DNA from: JBHEMK01 sp046262635 | GTDB taxonomy: Bacteria; Actinomycetota; Thermoleophilia; Gaiellales; Gaiellaceae | Assembly (NCBI GenBank): GCA_046262635.1 | Contig: JBHEMK010000099.1 | Location: 1 to 5,038 of the forward strand | Direction: 5' to 3' | Length of the DNA stretch: 5,038 nucleotides | Notes under the pieces: model-generated | Database searches by the model: none | What the model saw: the letters and a program-made list of their open reading frames with translations, nothing else | Told to the model about the DNA's origin: nothing | Program-made: the position numbers and the translations under genes | In this document: positions 1 to 5,038 of the stretch, in pieces | How positions within the stretch are numbered: the stretch's first letter is position 1 | Layout of the letters: the number at the start of each line of letters is the position of its first letter

Positions 1-2017
1 AGTCGTCGACGGCGACATAGCGCACGATCTCGACCTCGCCCGTCTCGGTGTCCACCTCCACCGCGCAGAGATGGGCGCCGGCCGGGAAGGTGAAGTTGGG
101 TGGGTCGAAGACGTAGGTCGCCTCGAGGCCGGGTTCGACGCCGTCGGGAAGCCCATGCGCCGTCCAGGCAGAGAAGGCGATCTCGGCGATCGTCTTCGTC
201 CGTCCCGGCGCGCCGCGCACCTCGAACCGACCGTCCGTCCAGCTGACGTCGTCGGCATCCACCTCGAGCTCGTGCGCCGCAATCAGCTTCGCCTTCTCCT
301 TGATCCGCTGCGCGGCGTTCCAGAGCGCGATCCCGCCGACCGAGAGCGAGCGCGAGCCGTAGGTGTCCATCCCGAGCGGCGAGATCGCGGTGTCGCCGTG
401 CAGCACCTCGACGTCCTCCAGCGCGACGCCCAACTCGTCCGCAGCGATCTGCGACCACGAGGTGACGTGGCCCTGCCCGTGCGGCGAGGTGCCCGTCACG
501 ACCGTGACCTTGCCGGTCGGGTGACAGCGGATCGTCGCGGCCTCCCAGCCGCCTGCCCCGTATTTCAGAGCGGCTAGGACCTGCGAGGGGGCAAGACCGC
601 ACATCTCGATGTAGGTGGAGGCGCCGATCCCCAGCCTCTTCGTTGGCTTCCGCGGGCGAGCGCGAAGCTCGTCGCCGCCGAACAGCTCGAGCGCCCTGTC
701 GAGCGTCGCCTCGTAGTTCCCGGAGTCGAACTGCAACCCGCCGGCCGTCGCCCGCGGCTCCTCGAAGGGCGGGATCATGTTGAGGCGGCGGATCTCGATC
801 GGGTCCTTGCCGACGCGACGGGCCAGCGAGTCCATGATCCGCTCAATCGCGTAGGTCGCCTCCGGTCGGCCGGCGCCGCGGTAGGCGTCGGTCGGCGTCC
901 TGTTCGTGAACACGCCCGTGCACTCGAACCAGTACGCCTCGGCGTCGTAGACGCCGTGATAGATGAACGCCCCGAGCAGCGGGATCCCCGGCGTGACCAG
1001 CTGGTAATAGGCGCCGAAGTCGGCGATCAGCGACGCCCTCACCGCAAGTAGCTTCCCCTCATCGTCGGCCGCGACCTCCATGTCCTGGATCACCCCGCGG
1101 CCGTGGATCGTGGCCAGGTAATCCTCCGACCGCTCGACGACCCACTTGACGGGCACGCCGAGCCGACGCGCGACCGCGAGGCAGAGCGCCTCCTCCGCGT
1201 AGACGTTCAGCTTCGAGCCGAAGCCGCCGCCGACGCTCGGCGCAATCACGCGCAGCTTCGTCTCCGGGATGCCCGTCGTCAGCGCGAGCGTCACCTTGGC
1301 GATGTGCGGAACCTGAGTCGCCGACCAGAGCGTGAACTCGCCCATCGCCGGACTCGGCTGGGCGACGACGCCGCGCGGCTCGATCGCATTCGGGATCAAG
1401 CGCGGATGCCAGTAGCGCTCCTTCACGGTGACTGCCGCTCCGGCGAAGGCACGGTCGGCGGCCTGCTCGTCGCCGACGCCCCACGTATAGGCCCGGTTAT
1501 CGCCGAAATCGTCATGGACCGCTGCCGAGGTCTCCATCAACGCGGCCTCTAGGTCGAGCACCGGCTCGAGCGGTTCATAATCGACAACGACGAGCTCGAG
1601 CGCGTCCTTGACCGCGGCGCGCGACTCCCCGACCACCACCGCGACTCCGTCGCCGACGTAGCGCGCCTTGTCCGTCGCGAGCGGCCAGTGCGTCGGCATC
1701 CGCGCATCCTCGTCCGAGGGAGTCGGAAAGCTCCGCGTCTGAATCGGCCAGGCACAGGGAAGGCCGCCCGCCCACTCGTCCTTCAGCTCCTCGCCGCTCC
1801 ATGCCGCGACCACGCCGGCCGCCTCACGCGCCGCCGAGACGTCGACGCCGCTCACGCGCGCGTGCGCGTAGGGACTGCGGACGACGCCCATCCAGACCAT
1901 TCCCGGCAGCGCGATGTCGTCGACGAACCGCGCCTGGCCCGTCAGAAGCTCCGGATCCTCTTTGCGCAGGACACCACCGCCGACGTACCGCCCTCCCTCG
2001 CGCTCGACGGCGGTCAC
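1..2017 (-). CDS. Molybdopterin-binding large subunit of a form II CoxL-like molybdenum hydroxylase (3'-partial)
   Basis: This is the catalytic subunit of a xanthine dehydrogenase / aerobic CO dehydrogenase superfamily enzyme, which hydroxylates its substrate at a Mo-pyranopterin centre and passes electrons to the iron-sulfur subunit. The frame is open for about 672 codons and runs off the left edge; family members are usually about 760-800 residues, so roughly the last 100 are missing, including the conserved catalytic Glu near the C-terminus. Visible landmarks: N-terminal RKEDPELLTGQARFVDD (about 18-34), KARYVGDGVAVVV (about 117-129), GGGFGSK (about 263-269), AYRGAGRPEA (about 377-386), PHGQGH with the cofactor-contacting Gln (about 511-516) and TYGSRS (about 551-556). 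The AYRGAGR loop is that of form II CoxL-like proteins; the Cys-containing AYxCSFR loop of proven CO dehydrogenases is absent. I chose the GTG start because it overlaps the small-subunit stop as GTGA, has AGGCGG seven bases upstream, and the first in-frame ATG is about 40 codons in. Translation is probably coupled. No signal peptide; cytoplasmic. Family call is secure, substrate unknown. Confidence 0.95.
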   Translation of the reverse strand, partial: MTAVEREGGRYVGGGVLRKEDPELLTGQARFVDDIALPGMVWMGVVRSPYAHARVSGVDVSAAREAAGVVAAWSGEELKDEWAGGLPCAWPIQTRSFPTPSDEDARMPTHWPLATDKARYVGDGVAVVVGESRAAVKDALELVVVDYEPLEPVLDLEAALMETSAAVHDDFGDNRAYTWGVGDEQAADRAFAGAAVTVKERYWHPRLIPNAIEPRGVVAQPSPAMGEFTLWSATQVPHIAKVTLALTTGIPETKLRVIAPSVGGGFGSKLNVYAEEALCLAVARRLGVPVKWVVERSEDYLATIHGRGVIQDMEVAADDEGKLLAVRASLIADFGAYYQLVTPGIPLLGAFIYHGVYDAEAYWFECTGVFTNRTPTDAYRGAGRPEATYAIERIMDSLARRVGKDPIEIRRLNMIPPFEEPRATAGGLQFDSGNYEATLDRALELFGGDELRARPRKPTKRLGIGASTYIEMCGLAPSQVLAALKYGAGGWEAATIRCHPTGKVTVVTGTSPHGQGHVTSWSQIAADELGVALEDVEVLHGDTAISPLGMDTYGSRSLSVGGIALWNAAQRIKEKAKLIAAHELEVDADDVSWTDGRFEVRGAPGRTKTIAEIAFSAWTAHGLPDGVEPGLEATYVFDPPNFTFPAGAHLCAVEVDTETGEVEIVRYVAVDD

Positions 2018-2469
2018 GACGCCACCGCCTGAATCGCCTCGACGATCCGCTGGTAGCCGGTGCAACGACAGAAGTTGCCCTCCAGTCCCTCGCGGATCTC
2101 CTCCTCCGAACCGGCGCGGCCCTCATCGATCAGGCTGATCGCCGCCATGATCATTCCGGGCGTGCAATAGCCGCACTGCAGCGCGTGATGCTCGTGAAAC
2201 GCGTGCTGCAGCGGGTGCATCTGTCCGTTCTCGGCAATCCCCTCGATCGTCGTCACCCGCCGCCCGTCCGCCTGCACCGCTAGCAGCGTGCAGGCCTTGA
2301 CCGAACGACCATCGAGGAGAACGGTGCACGCCCCGCACGTCGTCGTGTCGCAGCCGACGTTCGTGCCCGTCAGGCCGAGCTGCTCCCGCAAGAAGTAGAC
2401 GAGGAGCTGGCGCGGCTCCACCTCCCCCTCGCGCCGGCTGCCGTTGACCGTGATCGCCACACGTCTCAC
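2014..2469 (-). CDS. [2Fe-2S] small subunit of the molybdenum hydroxylase (CoxS-like)
   Basis: This 151-residue protein is the iron-sulfur subunit that carries electrons from the molybdenum site of the large subunit towards FAD. Both clusters are complete. The N-terminal plant-ferredoxin-like cluster has Cys40, Cys45, Cys48 and Cys60 (GCDTTTCGAC followed by VKAC), and the C-terminal helical [2Fe-2S]-binding domain has Cys99, Cys102, Cys134 and Cys136 (CGYCTPGMIM and GNFCRCTGY). The length is normal for CoxS, NdhS and similar subunits, whose order of domains is the same. The start is GTG, read as MRRVAITVNG, preceded at five bases by a strong AGGAGG. The gene ends in TGA sharing four bases with the GTG of the large subunit, so the two form one operon in S-L order. 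In canonical coxMSL operons the FAD subunit gene would lie just upstream, where no intact gene exists; it may lie past the left edge or elsewhere. No promoter is convincing. Confidence 0.96.
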   Translation of the reverse strand: MRRVAITVNGSRREGEVEPRQLLVYFLREQLGLTGTNVGCDTTTCGACTVLLDGRSVKACTLLAVQADGRRVTTIEGIAENGQMHPLQHAFHEHHALQCGYCTPGMIMAAISLIDEGRAGSEEEIREGLEGNFCRCTGYQRIVEAIQAVAS

Positions 2470-2753
2470 GCCGCCCTCCTCCGTCTCGCTCTCGCGGTGA
2501 GCATACGACGATCGAACCCAGCCTGCAGCGGGATCTCCACCCGCGTTTCCGGTTGAAGAGTCGGATCGATCCGGTCGAGCCGAACCTGCTGCGCGTCGGG
2601 AGCCCGCGCATTGGTGCGTGAGCGCAGGGTTGGCGATTCACGCAGTTCTGCCCGACCGTGTCCAGCGCCTCGAATCGGCCGGAAGACGCGGCGCTCGGCG
2701 GTGATCAGGTCCGTCCCGAGTTCGCTGACGTGGTCCGAAAGACGAAAGCCGCC
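2466..2753 (-). pseudogene. Start-less open frame upstream of the iron-sulfur subunit; possible remnant of an FAD (medium) subunit C-terminus
   Basis: On the minus strand one frame is open from a TAG near 2777 to a TGA at 2466-2468, about 95 codons, with no ATG, GTG or TTG near its beginning. Its stop overlaps the GTG of the iron-sulfur subunit gene as GTGA, the same junction type as between the two intact subunits. The last residues (IDPTLQPE, then GFDRRMLTARARRRRAA) weakly resemble, by eye, the Arg-rich end of CoxM-type FAD subunits, which often finish with YRR..L..VL.RRAL..A. The middle has lower GC3 and resembles nothing I know, and no FAD-binding motif is present. Canonical coxMSL order would put the medium subunit here. 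Seen: the open frame and the overlap. Inferred: that it was ever a gene. It may well be a chance frame in GC-rich DNA. Confidence 0.22.
2475..2482 (-). promoter_or_regulatory. Ribosome binding site of the iron-sulfur subunit gene
   Basis: On the minus strand this reads GGAGGAGG, a near-perfect Shine-Dalgarno match ending five bases before the GTG at 2469. It supports the GTG start, as no ATG lies near the beginning of the conserved domain. Confidence 0.75.
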
Positions 2754-2779
2754 GCCGCCTTCCCGGCTAGAGCGCTAAG

Positions 2780-2796
2780 AGGTTGTAACAGAATGA
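2780..2796. repeat. IS-end-like motif GAGGTTGTAACAGAATG (tentative)
   Basis: An AT-richer 17-base block, GAGGTTGTAACAGAATG, stands out in GC-rich surroundings. It looks like the terminal inverted repeat of a DDE-type insertion sequence, at the junction between the start-less frame on its left and an unassigned minus-strand frame on its right. No inverted partner is present in the window, so an element boundary is not proven. Confidence 0.2.
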
Positions 2797-2812
2797 CTTC
2801 GCAGCCGGAGCG

Positions 2813-2965
2813 TCAGGCGAGGACCGGCGGCGGCTGCGTGTGGGTAGCCGCTGTGACTCGCTCGAGCCGGTCAAGCCAGGGTAGGGCCTGCAGCAGCTCG
2901 AAGATCCCTGTGGCCTCGGCGACCAGCCTGCCGGCCTGCTCGGACCGCGTGGGGTACGTAAATCC
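2813..2965 (-). pseudogene. Unassigned possible C-terminal gene fragment
   Basis: On the minus strand the frame ending at a TGA at 2813-2815 encodes about 50 residues of protein-like composition: GFTYPTRSEQAGRLVAEATG, then IFELLQALPWLDRLERV and a Pro-rich tail ending PPPVLA. The codons are about 80 percent GC at third positions, and residues such as Glu, Leu, Phe and Trp look like an amphipathic helix. The frame continues upstream into the antisense of the ROK remnant, where it is surely not coding, so only this tail is a candidate. I do not recognise a family. The opposite strand is also open here with similar GC3, so strand and reality are uncertain. The IS-end-like motif lies about 17 bases beyond its stop, so it could be the end of a decayed transposase, but nothing in its sequence confirms that. 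Confidence 0.2.
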
Positions 2966-3002
2966 GTCTGGTGCGCCGGGGCGCATCGGAGCTGGTTCGG
3001 GG

Positions 3003-3834
3003 CCGTAGAGTCGGCTTCTTCTGCCGCCGCGTGCGTCGACGCCGGCGCGGTCGCCGGTCTCCGGTCTCCGCCGGCTTGCGCTCGATCCAAACGGAACACG
3101 GCCCGAACTGCTCGACACGATCATGCGCGCTGGCTGCGCCATCCCGGCCGATGTGGATTGCGTCGGCGTCGCCGTCCCCGGCCCATTCGACTACGAGCGC
3201 GGCATCTGCGCGATTCGCGGTCTCGGCAAGCTGGAGGCTCTCCTCGGGCCCGACCTGCGCGACCAGCTCGCCGGCCGGTTTGCGACGACAGCGATTGGCT
3301 TCCTCAACGACGCCGAAGCGTTCCTGCTCGGCGAAGCGCGCTGGTGCCGCCCTGGGCCACGCGCGCGACCGGCATCACGCTCGGCACCGGCCTCGGCTCC
3401 GCGTTCCTCGTTGACGGCGTGATCGTTCGTGCAGGTCCAGGAGTACCACCGAACGGAAACCTGCACGTCGCCGGGTTCTGCGGCGGAGAGGTCGAGGACT
3501 GGACCTCCGGCCGCGCCATCCGCGATCGCGTCGACGGGCGCACGAGCGTCAAGGAGATTGCTGCGCACGCGGTCGTGGGGGACCCGGCGGCGGTCGCTGC
3601 GCTCGCCACGCTCGGAAGCGACTGGCCGAGTTCCTCGGGCCCTGGGTCCGCGACTTCGTGCCCACGTGCGTCGTCGTCGGCGGGTCGATCGCGCGTGCAT
3701 GGGCTCATTTCGGATTGCAGCTGGTCGAAGGTCTCGAGGTGGAGGTCCTTGCGGCCGTACGGCTCGACGACGCGGCGCTTCTCGGGGCGGCGCTTCACGC
3801 GGCAGCCGGATGCAACGCGCGCTTCCGACCCTGA
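3003..3834 (+). pseudogene. ROK-family sugar kinase (glucokinase/fructokinase type), frameshifted pseudogene
   Basis: ROK kinases phosphorylate sugars such as glucose or fructose with ATP in the cytoplasm. Pieces of one such protein can be read in all three plus frames in the correct order: VDAGAVAGL (3035-3061); RRLALDPNGTRPELLDTI, then VAVPGPFDYERG and the catalytic-loop region FLNDAEAFLLGEARW (about 3070-3344); ATGITLGTGLGSAFLVDG with the phosphate-binding GTGLG, then VPPNGNLH and VKEIAAHAVVGDPAA (about 3362-3616); and RLAEFLGPWVRDFVP, then VVVGGSIARAW and a C-terminal LLGAALHAAAG ending in TGA at 3832-3834 (from about 3617). The summed length, about 275 codons, is near the usual 300. The N-terminal DxGGT phosphate motif cannot be found and the first 20-30 residues are lost or scrambled. 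Breaks lie at the 7-base duplication (3056-3069), near 3345-3362 (probably two shifts) and near 3616-3619. The CxCGxxGC zinc motif is absent, as in some actinobacterial ROK kinases. A functional product is unlikely. Confidence 0.88.
3054..3070 (+). repeat. 7-base tandem duplication (GGTCTCC x2) breaking the ROK frame
   Basis: GGTCTCC occurs twice head to tail at 3056-3062 and 3063-3069, with period-7 identity over 3054-3070. Removing one copy joins VDAGAVAG to LRRLALDPNGTRPELL in one frame, a sensible ROK N-terminal region. The duplication therefore explains this frameshift. Confidence 0.75.
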
Positions 3835-3864
3835 TCGCTTTCGCTTCGCGGTGCGCACGTGCCG

Positions 3865-3870
3865 TAGAAT
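3865..3870 (+). promoter_or_regulatory. Possible -10 element (TAGAAT) before the RidA gene
   Basis: TAGAAT matches the sigma-70 consensus TATAAT at five of six positions and lies 25 bases before the RidA ATG. No good -35 is seen 16-18 bases upstream. It could allow transcription independent of the dead kinase gene, but the call is weak. Confidence 0.25.
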
Positions 3871-3880
3871 CAACTCCCCG

Positions 3881-3887
3881 AAGGAGG
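3881..3887 (+). promoter_or_regulatory. Ribosome binding site of the RidA-family gene
   Basis: AAGGAGG is a perfect Shine-Dalgarno core seven bases before the ATG at 3895. It fixes the start and indicates that the gene is still translated although the gene before it is broken. Confidence 0.85.
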
Positions 3888-3894
3888 ACTGTCA

Positions 3895-4305
3895 ATGGTC
3901 GAGCAGATCAGGGTCGATCCGGACCCGTATGAGCCCTTCCTCCTGTCGCAGGGAATCCGGGTAGACGACCTCCTGTTCATCTCGGGGCAGGCTGGGATCG
4001 ACGAAACGGGTCGGCTTGTTGGCGTTGGCGACTTCGACGCGCAGGCCGAGCAGACGTTTCGCAACCTCGCGCGTGTTCTTGAGGCGGGCGGCTCGAGCCT
4101 CGAGCGCGTCGTCAAGGTGACCATCTTCCTCACCGACATGTCCAACTTTCCGAAGGTTGTCGAGCTGCGTCGGAAGTGGTTTACGCCACCCTACCCGGCC
4201 GACACGATCGCTGAGGTCCGCTCGCTTTACCTGCCTGAGGTCGAGATCGAGATCGAAGCCGTCGCTCTCAGGACGTCTGCTGCTCCCACCCAAGACGGCG
4301 CTTGA
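3895..4305 (+). CDS. RidA (YjgF/YER057c/UK114) family protein lacking the canonical catalytic Arg
   Basis: RidA-family proteins are small cytoplasmic trimers; the archetype hydrolyses reactive enamine/imine intermediates such as 2-aminoacrylate, and relatives serve in purine, pyrimidine or aromatic amine catabolism. This 136-residue protein has the usual length and fold markers: FISGQAGID (29-36), QAEQTFRNLARVLEAGGSSL (50-69), VVKVTIFLTDMSNFPKV (72-88), the YPA segment (100-102) and EIEIEAVAL (117-125) with the conserved C-terminal Glu residues. In E. coli RidA the motif PARSxVEVxxLP holds the substrate carboxylate through Arg105. The aligned stretch here reads PADTIAEVRSLYLP, putting Asp103 at that position, with a one-residue longer loop. 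By family knowledge, subfamilies lacking this Arg do not show the classic 2-iminopropanoate hydrolase activity, so its role is unknown. The ATG has a perfect ribosome binding site. It lies 60 bases after the kinase pseudogene on the same strand. The family call is secure. Confidence 0.95.
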   Translation: MVEQIRVDPDPYEPFLLSQGIRVDDLLFISGQAGIDETGRLVGVGDFDAQAEQTFRNLARVLEAGGSSLERVVKVTIFLTDMSNFPKVVELRRKWFTPPYPADTIAEVRSLYLPEVEIEIEAVALRTSAAPTQDGA

Positions 4306-4377
4306 ACATGAACGTGCCGCACGGGCCCGGGTCAAATCATCTTTCCCGCTGCGCTCGAGGCGTGTCATCGCTTTTCG

Positions 4378-4400
4378 GGATCCCCTGACGTTTCCGTAGG
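4378..4400. repeat. Possible outer end (terminal inverted repeat) of the ISL3 remnant
   Basis: The stretch GGATCCCCTGACGTTTCCGT starts just beyond the transposase stop, where an ISL3 element would end. Its GG-TC start and later CGTTTCCG resemble ISL3-type ends as I remember them. The partner end is not in the window and no flanking 8-base target duplication can be tested. Confidence 0.3.
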
Positions 4401-4402
4401 TT

Positions 4403-4772
4403 TCATCCAGGGCCGGGGAGCGGCGGCCGGAGGCCGCCGCCGGTCAGCATGGCGAGCGCGATCAGGGCTTGGCGGAGTGGAAGCCGTAGGCGCGGCGGCA
4501 GATCAGCCGCAGGGTGGTGTTGAGCGCCTCGGTGCGGCGTTCGAGAGTCGGTGCGTGAGCGTCGCGATGCCGGCCTGGTGGGTGGTGATCGTCTTCGCGA
4601 GCTTGACGAAGCTTGCGATCCGGCAGCGACGCGCCCACGCAAGCCAGCCGTCCAAGAGCGCGACCGCGGCGGCCGTGTCGGGCTCGTGGAAGACGAGCCG
4701 TACCTGCTCTTTCAGCAGGTAGGCACGGTAGAGCCGTTCGTTCACCCTGCGTACGCGTGGTTCAGAGTCGCG
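4403..4772 (-). pseudogene. ISL3-family transposase, C-terminal remnant with two frameshifts
   Basis: This is the C-terminal part of a DDE transposase of the ISL3 family, the type common in actinobacteria. On the minus strand the first clear segment reads NERLYRAYLLKEQVRLVF, then ALLDGWLAWARRCRIASFVK and LAKTITTHQAGI up to LTHRLSNA (about 4745-4536). After a one-base deletion near 4531-4541 (GCCGC for an expected GCCCGC) the family sequence resumes in another frame as TEALNTTLRLICRRAYGFHS. A second one-base deletion near 4465-4470 (AAGCCCTG for AAGGCCCTG) puts a TGA at 4462-4464. In the third frame the end is ALIALAMLTGGGLRPPLPGP with a stop at 4403-4405. The N-terminal zinc-binding, HTH and most DDE parts of a roughly 400-450-residue protein are missing; frames further right become unrecognisable past about 4772. 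Seen: motif order and shifts. Inferred: a dead, truncated element that could not move itself. Confidence 0.85.
4420..4440. repeat. Perfect 9-base GC-only hairpin inside the transposase remnant
   Basis: GCGGCGGCC and GGCCGCCGC form a perfect nine-pair stem around a GGA loop. It has no U tract, so an intrinsic terminator is not supported. It encodes the GGLRPPL tail common in ISL3 transposases, so it may simply follow from Gly/Pro codons in GC-rich DNA. Confidence 0.5.
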
Positions 4773-4907
4773 CTCTGCGACTTTGTGTGCCGGGGCGGGA
4801 GCCAGGATCGACCGTAGTACCGCTCGAGCCCGCCGGACAACAGAACCGGCGGCGATCGGAAGGGCCGCTGCTTCGTCTGCGCGTCACCTGCAGGGAAAGG
4901 CTGGTGA
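4773..4907. other. No recognisable gene
   Basis: Minus-strand frame continuing upstream from the transposase remnant stays open to a TGA at 4884-4886, but its residues show no convincing ISL3 homology. I see no RNA gene, hairpin terminator or repeat here. It may hold degraded IS sequence. Confidence 0.4.
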
Positions 4908-5038
4908 GTGCCGGCTCATGATCGCGGTCTGGTCAATCATGTCAAAGCATGCCTCGATGTCCGCCCGGTGCTGGCGGCGGCATTGGGCGAAGTGCGGCAG
5001 TGGCCCTATCTCGTTCCGGTTTCACTGTGGTTCTTAGT
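4908..5038 (+). CDS. Possible 5' end of an unidentified gene (runs off right edge)
   Basis: From a GTG at 4908, directly after an in-frame TGA at 4905-4907, one plus-strand frame stays open to the window end, about 43 codons. It reads as protein-like sequence: HDRGLVNHVKACLDVRPVLA, then ALGEVRQWPYLVPVSLWFL, ending in a hydrophobic stretch that could begin a membrane segment. A weak GGGAAAGG lies about 8 bases upstream of the GTG. I do not recognise a family. A competing frame beginning with ATG at 4918 (MIAVWSIMSKHASM) is open to TAG at 5035-5037. Real coding cannot be separated from chance with so little sequence. Confidence 0.22.
   Translation, partial: MPAHDRGLVNHVKACLDVRPVLAAALGEVRQWPYLVPVSLWFL

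Noticed and set aside
71..577. Plus-strand frame of 168 codons opposite the large subunit
   Set aside because: It is antisense to the clearly conserved molybdopterin subunit and has Arg/Pro-rich composition typical of a shadow frame.
1059..1802. Several minus-strand frames out of phase with the large subunit
   Set aside because: The conserved large-subunit frame is continuous through the whole stretch with matching family motifs, so these are shadows.
2494..2506. TATGCT as a -10 element for the molybdoenzyme operon
   Set aside because: Only four of six matches and no acceptable -35 at the right distance.
2505..2621. Plus-strand frame reading HTTIEPSLQRDLHPRFRLKS with about 80 percent GC3
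   Set aside because: It has no ATG or GTG start or ribosome binding site, is under 40 codons to its TGA, and matches no family I know; the opposite strand is also open.
3158..3964. A single 268-codon plus-strand gene across the kinase region
   Set aside because: Only its middle part matches ROK kinases; the ends are the wrong frames of the pseudogene and it runs into the RidA gene.
4312..4332. CGTGCCGCACG and GGGCCCGGG as a terminator after the RidA gene
   Set aside because: Stems are short, loops are too small and there is no T-rich tract.
1..5038. CRISPR array, tRNA, rRNA, or toxin-antitoxin system
   Set aside because: No regularly spaced repeats, no tRNA-like cloverleaf segments, no rRNA-like conserved blocks and no recognisable toxin-antitoxin pair were seen.

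Overview
The window is a high-GC (roughly two thirds G+C), GC3-rich bacterial segment. It most likely comes from an actinobacterium-like genome: ISL3 transposase of actinobacterial type, form II CoxL-like molybdenum hydroxylase, GTG starts with 4-base overlaps. Genus cannot be told from the sequence. It holds three intact or apparently intact genes and at least two clearly decayed ones.

Region 1 (1-2469, minus strand): a two-gene operon of a molybdenum hydroxylase of the xanthine dehydrogenase / CO dehydrogenase superfamily. The [2Fe-2S] small subunit (2014-2469) overlaps the molybdopterin-binding large subunit (1-2017, its C-terminus lies beyond the left edge) by four bases (GTGA). The large subunit carries the AYRGAGR loop of form II CoxL-like proteins, not the AYxCSFR loop of true aerobic CO dehydrogenases, so its substrate cannot be named. 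The FAD-binding medium subunit is not intact in the window; a start-less open frame that runs into the small-subunit start is a weak candidate for its remnant.

Region 2 (about 2470-3010): no intact gene. It holds that start-less frame, an IS-end-like motif (GAGGTTGTAACAGAATG) and an unassigned possible C-terminal fragment on the minus strand.

Region 3 (about 3003-4305, plus strand): a ROK-family sugar kinase pseudogene with a degraded N-terminus and several frameshifts, one of them explained by a 7-base tandem duplication. It is followed 60 bases later by an intact RidA-family gene with an excellent ribosome binding site. This RidA has Asp where the catalytic Arg of archetypal RidA is expected.

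Region 4 (about 4378-5038): a truncated ISL3-family transposase remnant on the minus strand with two single-base deletions, then sequence with no secure gene up to the right edge.

Taken together, a working molybdoenzyme operon and a working RidA gene border a zone of gene decay and mobile-element debris. A metabolic link between the molybdoenzyme and RidA is possible (both types occur in N-heterocycle catabolism) but they are divergent and separated by 1.4 kb of decayed DNA, so it is not shown. I found no convincing new system here.
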